Of a stretch of DNA of 64,000 nucleotides, positions 21,258 through 31,760 are shown piece by piece. The position numbers and the translations under genes were made by a program. The notes under the pieces were generated by a model. That model did no database searches. It saw only the letters and a program-made list of their open reading frames with translations, and was not told the origin of the DNA. Numbering within the stretch: the stretch's first letter is position 1; the number at the start of each line of letters is the position of its first letter. The DNA is taken from NCBI GenBank assembly GCA_903772945.1, contig CAICTM010000343.1:1-64000 (forward strand). Direction: 5' to 3'. The stretch comes from Seminavis robusta (Eukaryota > Bacillariophyta > Bacillariophyceae > Naviculales > Naviculaceae).

Positions 21258-22448
21258 ATGATGATGACACCGATCAAGACATCTCCAAGTGATACCAGTA
21301 TTGGTAATTCACTAGTCCAACCACAGCAGCAGCAACTAAATCAAGCAAGGTCCAGAGTCGGGCACTCATCCTTGGCACTGTTGCAGGCTTTCATTGCTGG
21401 ACTCTCCTTTATGGGTCTCTTGACCTTTCTTACTTCCTCCAATACCGGTACAAATACTTCTTTGCCAGTGCCTGTGGGGACTGTCATCAAGTCCCTCCAT
21501 TCAAATTCGACTACTTCAGCAAGCTCATCTCCACCAAGCACTATTTCTAATTCGACTTCTTCGATTTCCTCCTGGTGTCCCCATTCGTCCAACCGCAGTA
21601 TTAATAGTATTTCCTGTCACAATACAGATCTGTGTCATCCCTGCCAACGTCGCTTTCTCATCATTATTGCATCGGCAAGATCGGCGTCGACCACATTGAC
21701 GTGGATGCTCGATACATTGCCACAACTTCGAATGAGTGGAGAAAACAAAAATGTACTCTACAACATGATGACACTGCATCAATCCCTATGGCAAAATCGA
21801 CAATTCCAAGTCGCTTCCAAGAACAAGAATGCATTTGGTCACAATCCCATTCCCAAACAAACCTTTGCCTGTGCTGTACAACAAATTGTACAATCCTTCA
21901 ATCCACCACTACTGGATCCATCCAATCAACAAACATTGCAGCAAACCCCACAAGAAGAACAAGAAACAATCATTGGCTTCAAGACGATCAAATTCGATTT
22001 GAATCATAAAGACAACAACAACAACAAAGACGATAGTAACACTTCCGTGGTGATACTAGACAAGACCACACGACAAATGATGGACTTTGTCAGGGACAAC
22101 CTGCCCTGCTCTCGCATCCTGGTCAACATCAACTCCAATGTCACACGCCAAGCCATGTCACAAGAATCCTCGGGCATTGCTCGATCCATGAATCCAGAGG
22201 AATTGGAACTGCGAAATCAACGACTCCGACGCATCCAGCAACGGTTTGGGGACCATCATGCCCATCTCTTGGATGCACAGCAGTGGACCAACAATGTCAC
22301 CGTCCTCAATCAAGCACTCGATTGGTTGGGGTACAGTCCAGAATGTCATTTCCAAGAAGTGCTGCAATTCAATACCGTCAATCGATACCGAAATGGCAAG
22401 ACGGAAATGTCGCAACAACCCAATCCCAACTGTCGATTGATGGTGTAG
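21258..22448 (+). CDS. Membrane sulfotransferase-like protein
   Basis: First in-frame ATG at 21258 (MMMTPIKTS), giving 396 residues. A single transmembrane segment (LALLQAFIAGLSFMGLLTFL) sits at about residues 40-60, followed by a Ser/Thr-rich stalk, as in type II Golgi enzymes. The catalytic start is RRFLIIIASARSASTTLTWM, which fits the 5'-phosphosulfate-binding loop of the P-loop sulfotransferase superfamily. Later elements are ETIIGFKTIKFDL and FVRDNLPCSRILVNIN, which may supply the 3'-phosphate region. The C-terminal half is consistent with family length. The acceptor is unknown. It diverges from the neighbouring sulfotransferase-like gene at 20980, but the two share little visible sequence and are not a recent duplication. 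Confidence 0.72.
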   Translation: MMMTPIKTSPSDTSIGNSLVQPQQQQLNQARSRVGHSSLALLQAFIAGLSFMGLLTFLTSSNTGTNTSLPVPVGTVIKSLHSNSTTSASSSPPSTISNSTSSISSWCPHSSNRSINSISCHNTDLCHPCQRRFLIIIASARSASTTLTWMLDTLPQLRMSGENKNVLYNMMTLHQSLWQNRQFQVASKNKNAFGHNPIPKQTFACAVQQIVQSFNPPLLDPSNQQTLQQTPQEEQETIIGFKTIKFDLNHKDNNNNKDDSNTSVVILDKTTRQMMDFVRDNLPCSRILVNINSNVTRQAMSQESSGIARSMNPEELELRNQRLRRIQQRFGDHHAHLLDAQQWTNNVTVLNQALDWLGYSPECHFQEVLQFNTVNRYRNGKTEMSQQPNPNCRLMV

Positions 22449-23084
22449 TTGTAACAAGAAGCAACAAATACAATACATGTGCCAAAAACTAGCTAGATGG
22501 GTCCTACTTTGGAGTAATGGATGAAAAGCCAAAAACTGAACGAATAGAGACTCGTTTTCTAGTTTCTATTGGAACGCATTTATTATTTGCATGTCATTGC
22601 TTACGCACGGAGTGGAAAATCGTCGAATCTACACAAGTACACACATCTTGCCCAAAAGAAGAATGAGGTTTCCGTGCTGATGAGGGCGTGAGCCCACATG
22701 GTGGCACAATCAGTACTACCTTGCACACACCCAAAAATACGGCATTTCATTGTGCATACGGTAGGACGGAACAGGGAGACTGTTGTCGAGCAGGGTAGAT
22801 ACTTGGCGATGTATCGATACTACTGTAGTAGGAAAAACATAAGATTCGATGACATTCCCTTGCTAGCCGGCTGCAACCAAAACGTGAAGGCAAATGGTTC
22901 CTTTCAGGGTACGGTGCCGGTAAGGTGCTTTCCTCATGATTTTGTTTTCGGCCCACGCCGTCTTGTGGAGCCTCGAATTGCGGCCATATTGAATTTTCTG
23001 CAGCAATCAAAAACATCCTCTTGGACCTTGGATCCTCGTAGCTATTTCATTGTCGATTTAAAAAAATTGTCCTCATTTGGAGCT
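22449..23084. other. Intergenic between converging genes
   Basis: 3' flanks of the plus-strand sulfotransferase-like gene and the minus-strand ferredoxin gene. A plus-strand open frame at 22698-23147 overlaps the end of the ferredoxin gene and has no recognisable domain, so I do not call it. Confidence 0.5.
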
Positions 23085-23801
23085 TCATCGACGTTTAAAA
23101 ACGAGAGCATTCCACACATTTTCTTTGGTGATTCCAGTCGAGAGTAGCAAAAGCACTCCAGCAACCCCATATTGCAAATCGCCCAACTCTTGCGTCTTGT
23201 CGTATTGTGCCAAACCCGCCACGACCGTGAATTGCATCAAGCGTTGAAGAAATTTGCGTTCGTTGCGAGGTCGATCGTACCATGGTCGTGTCGATGTAAT
23301 AGTGGTTGTTTGTGGCAATACTGTAGAGTCTTGTGGCTCCGTTTCGGATACGACTCCCGCCGTTTTCCTGGCAATCTCGAGTACTTCTTGCACTTGTTGG
23401 GCTGTTCTCACTTGATACCAGCCACCGGGGTTGGAGCCAAATAGGTCAGGAGATGCCAAGCTGATGGGAATTTTGGATGGTTGATTCACAACAACCTTTT
23501 CCTTCTTGTCATTCAGGACCATGACACAAGGTCCATCTCCACAAGGACCGACGCATGCACGACCAGTCACCCGGATTCTTGATTTATCTGTTCCGATGCC
23601 ACCTTGAAACGCCTTTAAACAGCCAGAGGAACCATCCACACGGCAATCGGGGCCAGTGCAAACGGCAATGGTGGCACGACCTGCAGGAGCATCCGCATCC
23701 AAACTTTTGCTGCTATCAACAACAGAGGAGGAACTCAGTGCGCGGCAAGAAGGGCCGGACACAGTCAACACTAGTAGGAAGATGTATGCAAGCTTGATCA
23801 T
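23085..23801 (-). CDS. Thioredoxin-like [2Fe-2S] ferredoxin-domain protein, probably organelle-targeted
   Basis: 238 residues from ATG 23801. A hydrophobic leader (LAYIFLLVLTVSGPSCRA) is followed by a Ser/Asp-rich segment. The core, about residues 45-150, reads VCTGPDCRVDGSSGCLKAF ... VTGRACVGPCGDGPCVMV. This gives the paired cysteines of thioredoxin-like ferredoxins (CTGPDC and CVGPC), which ligate a [2Fe-2S] cluster in that family. It ends with a VxTAQQVQEVLE helix typical of the fold. A C-terminal extension with a hydrophobic stretch (YGVAGVLLLLSTGI) could anchor it to a membrane. Signal-type cleavage before Leu would be compatible with import into the complex plastid, but this is inference. 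Likely role: electron transfer or redox signalling. Confidence 0.82.
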   Translation of the reverse strand: MIKLAYIFLLVLTVSGPSCRALSSSSVVDSSKSLDADAPAGRATIAVCTGPDCRVDGSSGCLKAFQGGIGTDKSRIRVTGRACVGPCGDGPCVMVLNDKKEKVVVNQPSKIPISLASPDLFGSNPGGWYQVRTAQQVQEVLEIARKTAGVVSETEPQDSTVLPQTTTITSTRPWYDRPRNERKFLQRLMQFTVVAGLAQYDKTQELGDLQYGVAGVLLLLSTGITKENVWNALVFKRR

Positions 23802-24679
23802 TTCGGAACTACTACGGCATCGACCACAGCTTGCTGGCTACTACTGATAGCTAGCTAGGCACTACTTTGATGAATACTATTTGAGGCCGATACGGTGCCT
23901 TCTCATACCTGTACTAGTACCGTACCTGAATGTTGTGCCATTGCCACGTGGGGATTTGGATCCAGGCTACCATACCAGGTTGCTTCATTTTCTTGTCACT
24001 CCCAAGGCTGGTTCTCACAACGAATGGGTCACAACATGACGTCAGTATTGGTATCGAGTCGAATCAATCGAATCATTCTCGAGCTTGACTCGACTCAAGT
24101 TATTCGTGGATACTGGTACCGGTACATTGTACCGGTACGTCGGAAAGATACCAGTACGAGACTTGTTTACTTGTTTGCCCCCGCCAACCTTCGTCTCGGC
24201 GAAGGACCGCAACCATAAACCGTGGCGATAAGTACCATACCGGATGTAGTAGCGAGGGGAAGAGCTTGAATGTCCGCACTTGCCGCCACGCCGCCACAAC
24301 CACCACCTCACACAATTGGCCTCATCAGTTCCAGCAAACGTTGCCTGTAAGAGATCAAGGGTTGTTATCATTGGTTTGGGTGGTCAACCACAGTCTCCTC
24401 CAACAGTACAATGTAAACATCCTACAAACAAAAATCAAGAATCTCTCTCTCTCTCTTCTTCCCGCCAACCGTCCAACAGACTCCAACTGCACAACTGCAG
24501 CAACAGTGAAGTTGTAATTGATACCAACTAGCTACTAGTACACCGTACACCGTACTAATTGACCCCTGTCTGTAATTCTGGGAGTCTTGAGGTTCTCATC
24601 AGCAGTCAAGGCTACAGAATTACAATGGAACCACAAATTGTTGGGAGACTAATAATACATTTAGTACCGATCCAGCTAC
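23802..24679. other. Intergenic with paired GTACCGGTAC palindromes
   Basis: It holds the ferredoxin gene promoter at its left end. Two identical 10-bp palindromes GTACCGGTAC occur at 24116-24125 and 24129-24138. A short CT microsatellite lies near 24445-24460. No gene is supported. Confidence 0.5.
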
Positions 24680-25160
24680 GCTACGACGCACTATGTAAGA
24701 GAAGGAAGACACCACTACTACAGTCCAATGTAATGTACCATCAGATCTGGTTGAAGAAAAATTCAAGAACCAATAACCAAGTCTGGGACCTGGGTGGTCA
24801 CTTTTTGCTAGCTAGAGAAGCGTAGATGTGGCCATGTGGCCATGCCAGACGTGGCTGGTGGCTGGCTAACCACTGTACCGCTGCACCTTACTGAGGAGTA
24901 CGTTGCAGAATAATACATGTAGTAGACTTGTATCGAGGGCTATTACGATGCCTCGAGAACAACTAAATACGACTGTACACAAATTGTACTGGTACATGGA
25001 CCGATAATGCTACGACAGCTGCTACGACGGACGAACAGAGAAGAGAAGGAAAGCCACCACTATCATAATCTAGTAGCTCTACTACCACTGCTCCGGCGAG
25101 TATAAGCAAGTCTGAGACCCTACAGTGTCACTTTTTGCCGCATTTACTGAGTAGTAGTCT
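24680..25160 (+). repeat. Diverged direct repeat, about 350-bp offset
   Basis: Two segments share ordered blocks. At about 24690-24800: AGAGAAGGAAGACACCACTA, then CAAGTCTGGGACCT, then GTCACTTTTTGC. At about 25035-25140: AGAGAAGGAAAGCCACCACT, then CAAGTCTGAGACCC, then GTCACTTTTTGC. Spacing between blocks is similar. This looks like an old duplication of unknown sequence, possibly two copies of a short dispersed element. No coding capacity. Confidence 0.5.
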
Positions 25161-27077
25161 ATCGTAGCCTGGGAGATGTGGCAGGCTCTGCTGGACATGG
25201 CTCATGGCTGGCCCACAACTGTGGTGAGAGAGTTGAGTAGATTCCGCTCGCCTCAGCGAACCTCTGGCTTGCCTTCAAGCTTGAAGCCATACCGCGATAT
25301 CGATTATTCTACACTGAGTTCTGAGTACTCGAGTAGATGGCTGATTAGGTACTGCCTCGATTCGGCACCTGGAACCTGGAACGGCTAACCAAAGACAAAA
25401 GATATTTAGTTACTCCCTGCCAATAGTAACAGCATAGAGTAATATAGAGTTGCAGATTTCCAGAACTCGCTCTTTGAGCCATTCTGATCTCTGTTGATAT
25501 CTTGAATCATCCTGTACCTGGCAAGCTGCCATCCAAATTTCATGCAACATCCAACAATGCGACGAGCTTTGAGTGGAGTGCAGTGTGCACTGCACAAGAT
25601 CTGGCTACTAGCTAGTAGCTCTAGAGAAAGGAGTTGCAGCTGCGAGCTGTATGCCGTTGTGCTCGTTGAGAGATTGGGCTTGATCCAGGGAGGGTCTACC
25701 GGTTTATCAAATTGCAGGTCCCGTGGGTCCGTCTCAGGTACGGAAACGTTGGTAAATGTGTTGCTCGTGTCGGTCCCAAGTGTGTTGCTAATTTTGATCA
25801 CCTCAGCTACAGTAAAAGTGCTGCCGTACCGTGCGGTACCGTGCGGTACCTTGCTTCTAATAGCTCTTCTAATACATGTACTAGCTAGCTAGCTAGTACA
25901 TGTACCTACGGAAGTTAGAGCTGGCTGGTATTGGTACGAGTAACGTGAAGGGTACAGAAGAGCTAGCTAAAGCTGAGCTAACCACCTGAAAATCCTGCTT
26001 GGCGGATTCAAACGGCGCTCAAACGGCGAGTATCGTGAGCTGTTTGCGTCGGTGGTACCAAATTATTTAAAGGCTCTTCAGTAATACCATCATCTCTGAT
26101 GACAGATTGACAATCAAAATCCATGGGCAAAAGAAACAGAAATAATACAGAAATACCACAAGAAAATTTAATAAGTAAAAAGAAGCAATAAACGGAGCAC
26201 CAAATCGGAGGGAAAGCAAACCCTAATAATTGCTCTCTAAGACACTGTCGAGGTACTTAGTACTCTTAATAAGACTACTACGAACATATTTTGTACACAA
26301 CTAACTACTAGTAACTATTCCTGTAGAAATGACAAGGACCTGCAGTATGGCTGGACAGTATAGATAGCGTTATGTCGTTTATGCCCGGTTCTGGGCGTTG
26401 AACTGGAGTGTTAAAGCCGACAGGAGAAGGGGAGATTGAGAGAACCCTTGAGGTCCACTAGCTGGGGCAAGGCATGAAGCATCAGCGCATCAGCATCTCA
26501 AAACGAGCACTATTGGATCTTTTGGCTTGGCAGAGGCTGGCTTCGGTGGTTGTGAACTTTACAGTGAAAACAAGCAGCGCATGGGTGGGTCTCATGATGA
26601 GGAGGAAATAAGCACTTCCGGCCCCACAGAAAGCTCTTTGTACAGAAAACCAACTAAACTGGCAGGGATGGACCGGTAGGGATGGACCGGTACGGCCATG
26701 TACCAATTACCAATACAGTAGCCAGCTTCTTACTGGAAACCCAGCACGCCCCAAGCCCCAACACCAAGATAGCAAGCACAGGAAGATCCAGGGAACCCCC
26801 TGCAAGCCCACAAGGGGTTGTCAATGGGTGAGTGCAATATGAAGCAAGCAAGAGAAGACAGCGTTCTAGCTAGAGTCAACGGCGACCTTCTAAAGGCAGT
26901 GGATAATCAAGTTAGTTTTAGGGTAATTGAATGATTAGTATTTTAGTTGAATGGAGATGTGTTGCCGCTAGTTCAGCGGGGAGGTGAAATGATACATAGT
27001 ACAGAAAGGAATTGGAGGAGGAGGAGAGGAGGCAATGGTTCCCTGCCTTGCTTTCAATTGAAATTCTGGTTGTTTGT
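25161..27077. other. Gene-poor intergenic DNA
   Basis: About 1.9 kb without a supported gene. It contains tandem GTGCGGTACC words (25821-25850), a 32-bp perfect palindrome (25873-25904), tandem TCAAACGGCG words near 26006-26026 and an AGGGATGGACCGGTA pair at about 26664-26692. Minus-strand open frames at 25406-25801 and 26482-26851 have no recognisable content. Confidence 0.45.
25873..25904. repeat. Perfect 32-bp palindrome centred on CTAGCTAG
   Basis: TACATGTA, then four CTAG units in a row, then TACATGTA; the whole is self-complementary. It could extrude a cruciform or form a strong hairpin if transcribed. It lies 23 bp after the tandem GTGCGGTACC words. No gene is adjacent. Confidence 0.8.
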
Positions 27078-28127
27078 TTAGTTTGTAAAGTCAAACCATT
27101 CCAATGGGTTCATTTGGTTGGTTGCCCCAACAACCAGGGAAGGGAATCCACAAGAATCGTCATCCAGAGGAAGAGGATCATGGTGGGAGTAGTATGGGGT
27201 AACAACAACCTCTGACACCACTGGTTCTGGCAGAGTTGTCATTGGTGGTACTTGTTGTTGCTGTTGTTGTACTGGTGCTTGTACTGGTGTGGAAGAGGAG
27301 GAGACGGAGGAGGCAGAGGAAGGATCGAAGGAGCAAGATCCACGAAGCTGCAGGTTGCTAAAGATTGCGTTCTGAGCTTCTTCCCAGATCGTCTGCTTGC
27401 AACTGGGTTTGTTGCCCTTGAAGAGCTTCATGCAGTCACGGAAGGAGTGTCCCACCTTCTCGCGACTTTGGCTGGGTCCAATGGAGAGCCATCGTCCTTC
27501 ACGGGTCTTCTTGACAAAGCCTCCGTAACACCGGATTTGGGAAGCCACATCGTCAATGATCTGAGACTTCTCTCGGCGAGTGGGAGCTTCCACGTATGCC
27601 TTGAGGTTGTTGGCAATCAAGACACGGAGGCGTTTGTTGCCAATGTGTTCCTTGTGGCTCTTTTCGCGGCCGTAAATCTGTAGATAGCAATGATAAGATA
27701 AGAGTGTTAGATCTTGCAAAAAGATACAGTGCAATCCAGTCAGAACGCTTTGCTTGGTTCCACTTACCACATGCCAGTTTCCGGGTTGGAAATCCTTTTC
27801 CAGCAAGACGTCTTCGGAGCCTGCATCAGACTTTTTGCGCGAGAGTGTTGGTGCCGGAGTGGAAGAGACGACTTCTTGGGCCATGGTGACGTCCAAGGAC
27901 TGGGTCAAGGAGGTCAGGTACGAGCTGGTGAAGGCTGCCTTCTTGTTGCTGCTGAGCTTGGAGGCACCGATATCATCGTGCATCCTCTTGCGGAGCGCAT
28001 TCTTGAGGGTGGTGGGTTCGTTGGCGGAGAGGAGATTCTTCATCGTTGCAGTGGAGCCGCACATTGTCGTTGTTTTGTGAGAGATCGAGGAGTGTGGGAG
28101 ACTGCTGCTGTGTTCGAGGCTGTTCAT
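27078..28127 (-). CDS. DUF6824-like domain protein with an in-frame intron
   Basis: First in-frame ATG at 28127 (MNSLEHSSS; MCGSTATM at 28064 is an alternative). A 90-bp intron at 27678-27767 (GTAAGT ... CTACAG) interrupts the frame without a stop, so retention would add 30 residues. The spliced protein is 319 residues. The domain starts just after the junction: IYGREKSHKEHIGNKRLR, then EKSQIIDDVASQIRCYGGFVK, then SREKVGHSFRD, matching the GR-x-K-S...H-x-GN-R-L-R pattern of the DUF6824 family. The C-terminus is Gln-rich and Asp/Pro-rich (VQQQQQQVPP). The intron lies before the domain, not inside it as in the gene at 3.9-5.1 kb. Molecular function is unknown. Confidence 0.82.
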   Translation of the reverse strand: MNSLEHSSSLPHSSISHKTTTMCGSTATMKNLLSANEPTTLKNALRKRMHDDIGASKLSSNKKAAFTSSYLTSLTQSLDVTMAQEVVSSTPAPTLSRKKSDAGSEDVLLEKDFQPGNWHVVSGTKQSVLTGLHCIFLQDLTLLSYHCYLQIYGREKSHKEHIGNKRLRVLIANNLKAYVEAPTRREKSQIIDDVASQIRCYGGFVKKTREGRWLSIGPSQSREKVGHSFRDCMKLFKGNKPSCKQTIWEEAQNAIFSNLQLRGSCSFDPSSASSVSSSSTPVQAPVQQQQQQVPPMTTLPEPVVSEVVVTPYYSHHDPLPLDDDSCGFPSLVVGATNQMNPLEWFDFTN

Positions 28128-31100
28128 CAGGGTCTGAATTGAATTTTGTGAGAGGAGAGAACCGTGTCCTCGAAATCGAAATTTGGATTTGGGATTGAAG
28201 CTCAAAGTGGGAGTCGTTTTAATCCGCACCTCTTGAGTAGTAGTCTACTCTTGGTACAGACCAAAGACCAAAGACAAGATGTCAAAGCAGCAAAGCACGA
28301 CACTCTTGCTCTGAGCAGGATTGGTCAGATTGTCTGGTGCATGCGGTCTACCAGCGTCTCTCAAAGTGGACTTTTCCGACTTTTCCGAGGCAAGTGGATA
28401 GTACTTCTGTGCCATACTAGATAGCTGGGTGCTCCTTAGCATTGCATGAGTGTCCAACAGCAGATTGCAGTTAGAAACTTCCAAAACTTCACTAAAACAC
28501 TATTCTTGGAACAGGCCTCTAACGGGAGGGACCCGTCTGAAAATTTATGCAGCAATTTTTGCCAGCGTTTAGAGAAAGTTGACTCTGGACCGGTTCATCC
28601 AGTAAATACTTTTAACCTTCATACAAGATAGACCAAATATCGGATGCCATCCCTTCTAGGTGTCCACAACAGCTCCACAAGTTCAACTTCATGCTCCTTT
28701 ATGTATTGAATGTCCGACTACCAAAGAAAAGTGATGAATTACGAAAAGCCTAGTTTAAATGATTGAGAGTAAAAGAGAAATTCTTTTGTTTGATGATTTA
28801 ATCGTATATTTCCCTTGAGGAATGCTGCAGTTGAAGGAAATAGGAGTGCCGGAACCAAAGTGGGAATCAATGTGGTTCTCTTTACATGCTTTAAACAAGT
28901 AATTGAAGCGGTTCTCAATGTATTTTAAGGCTTACGAAGCCGATCTATTGAGTCCGCCTAAGTAGGCTCTATCCTTCAATCGCAGATCGATGAAAGGAGA
29001 AAGGAGAACAAAAAAGCATCTAAAAGACTTATTACTAGGTTGCACCTGCTTCCGTGGAGAACGTAGTCAGAACAGCTCGCTCTTTGATGGTGGGTGAATG
29101 CGAACAGGCAGGGAAGCCAGCATGTTGTCAACACAAAGGGGGACAACTCTTTGCACATTTTGTACTAGCTCCCACGGCACATGGGTGCACTGGACAACTA
29201 TCATTCCAAGATTTCACCGGTATGCACATTGAGAGCCAAAATGTTGGTGGTATTAATGAAACAAAGAACAAATTGACGGTGTCGTAGAGACTGAATCTGA
29301 TAAGTATACGTGTATAAATCTCTAGAAAGGGGTACAAAGAAGTGGTAACAAACACTATCAAATTTTACTGTTTATTTGCACAGTGTTACAATTCTTCATG
29401 CCACATCCAAATCACGAGATCCAAACTGGCTCATTTTTGTGAAAGATTCTATGTCCGCATGCTGCCTTGCATCCCACCTCCCCAGCGTTACCCAGACTCG
29501 AGGCCGACATGACCGTACACCGACCCGATCAAGACGTCGGTAAAAACACGTGGGCCGGATGATTTGACCTGACTTGACCTGATCTGATCTAATCTGACCT
29601 AATCTGACCTGATCTGATTCCGCAAGGAGGATGCCTTCATTGAGTCCACTAGTATGCACAGATCGTCGATAATACCACCAGACCAGGGCTAACCAGCACG
29701 GTCTTACCGAATCGTCCAACAACCATCCTCGTCGGATAGACCCCTGTAGTAATGCCCTTGTCGATAAATCAACAGTCTTTCTTGCTTTGGCCGGTTATGG
29801 CTGGTCCTTGGCTGCGTATGCTGACTGCACAGCCATGTAGTTTTACCAGCGCTGCTCCAGTACTGTAGCCCGTAGCCCGTAGCCAAGAACCGGTGTGCTA
29901 AAGGCAACAGAACAAAAAATATATCAGCCAACGTACCACTTCCTTTCCACTCTTGGGCTTGTCGATCAGACACCCACAGTCGCGTTGTTTTGGCTGGTGC
30001 CACTTACAACAGGAGTAGCATCCAGCCAGAAGCCAAGACATTCTGAAAGGCAGCACAGAAAATCCGAAGATTTGCTCTGTCAAAAAGAGTCGAGTCCGTG
30101 ACTCCTTGGTGGTTCTAGTTTAGCTGCTGATGGTTAATCATCGAATTTGGAACGATCGATCACTTGAATGGTTTGCAATCTTAGCAGTCTCTCTTTCGTG
30201 GCTGTTTGGAACCGACACCTTTGCTATTCACTGGAATGGTTGCGTTTCTTGGCGTCAACTCGTTGGATGATCCTGAATACACGAACGATGACATACAAGC
30301 AAGCAGTCGAGATCTGTATATCCTGAATAAAGATTGAATCATTCAGTAGTTCTGCTGAAGATACACCGGACCTACATGTTGTATGCCCCCCGTGAGTTCA
30401 GGCAAGATCGATAGCGGTAGGTTGGAGGCAGTTGGTACCGCTACCTGGTACCCAATATGTACAGTAGTAAGCTGAGTTCGAACGAAGCAGTGCGTCTGTT
30501 CAAAAGGGCCGCACCTGAACGAGGGTTGCGTGAGAATTACTAGTACGCAAACTTCTGTATGCCGCCTCCAGAGTGAAATGTTGGTGTGTGAAAGTGTTGT
30601 GTTTTGCCACAGCGACGCAAAACGAACAGGATTTTTGTTTTCCTTTGAATATCGCCGGCAAGTTCATTCCCACCACGAATGGCTGGCGTTGCGAGAAGAT
30701 TGAAAGTCCCAGCAAACATTTTGTGCCCGCGACGACACAACAAGCTTTGTTGCCGCGTCTGGACCAATTCCCATCTTCCTGAGGCAAGCTATCAGTGCTA
30801 TTCTAAAGAGCTATACATTGTGCATACCCAAAAAATATTTGTCAGGTCCGTTATCATTGACAACAACTCCGAGTATTGGTTAAAATGAACATCACGCAAC
30901 ATGCAAGCGTTTTGGGTAGCTTGATAGAGCTCTAGAGGCTAACTACCAGTACTCCCGTAGCAATCAGACTGTCACTCTATCAGCTCTAGTAGGGAAGCGG
31001 TAGCTACCGTACCGGTACGAGTAGTTCATCTGGTGGCTCTAGCTAGAAAGCTGCTCTTCGAACACCACGTAAAAATAATTTTGAATGGAGGGGAGGGAGT

Positions 31101-31502
31101 TTGGGGTTTGGGGGGCCGTAGCTGGGCCATAGAGTCTGAGCAGCTGTTTGCGAACAGTTCCGCACAGGTAACGCCCACATGGTTCCAGCGGAAGCCCAGT
31201 GGACATTAAACGGAACTGTCTCAGAGCATAAACTGAGGGGTATGTGGTATCTCTGGCCTGCAGCTCCTGTATGTGCGGAAGATTTTTCAGCAGAATCATT
31301 TTATTACACTGCGGACCAATTCAAATCTTCATTGATGAAAAGTAGGATTATCAAAACTCGTATTCTCACTGTGATGTTGACAAAGAGTTGGAAGATTTTT
31401 CACCTGTATCCATCATTTTCAAATTCTTTACAAGAATGGCCATTATCGGCACATGTCTGCAAATAAAGTTTTACTCAGTAATCTACTACATGTATGCTGT
31501 AC
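28128..31502. other. Long intergenic stretch, no supported gene
   Basis: 3.4 kb. The first 200 bp are the promoter of the DUF6824-like gene. Short open frames on both strands (for example 29054-29287, 29396-29722, 30500-30787) lack recognisable domains. A tandem run of CTGATCTGATCTAATCTGAC-type words lies at 29561-29620. No tRNA or other RNA could be recognised. Confidence 0.45.
29561..29620. repeat. Tandem TGACCTGATC/TAATC minisatellite
   Basis: About six copies of a 10-bp unit varying between TGACCTGATC, TGACCTAATC and TGACTTGACC. No gene is associated. Confidence 0.65.
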
Positions 31503-31760
31503 GAAAGGGCCCGAAATGGCGATTTACACCAAATTCCGATTTATACTTGTGCTTCGATTTTATATTTAGGTTTCGGTTTTATATTTTGGTTTCGATCTTA
31601 TATTTTGGTTTCAGCTTGATTTTACTAGTAAATTACCATAGTAATTCGGTTTCGGTTTTATATTTTGGTTTCGATTTTATATTTAGATTTCGGTTTTATA
31701 TTTAGGTTTCGAATTGATCAATTTGGTTGGATTCATAAAATCGTGATTTCCGGCCCTTTC
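31503..31760. mobile_element. 258-bp inverted-repeat element with AT-rich internal tandem array
   Basis: The left end GAAAGGGCCCGAAATGGCGATTT (31503-31525) is matched at the right end (31738-31760) by its near-perfect inverse, with a few mismatches. Between them, 31564-31711 holds about seven copies of a 19-bp unit, TTTCGGTTTTATATTTAGG, with variants ending TTTTGG. Size, termini and lack of coding sequence suggest a MITE-like element or a folding repeat. No target-site duplication could be assigned with confidence. Confidence 0.55.

Noticed and set aside
22698-23147. 149-codon plus-strand open frame
   Set aside because: It overlaps the end of the ferredoxin gene on the other strand and shows no motif or targeting signal.
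25406-25801. 131-codon minus-strand open frame
   Set aside because: Composition is unlike neighbouring genes, no domain is visible, and part of it overlaps CTAGCTAG-rich repeat DNA.
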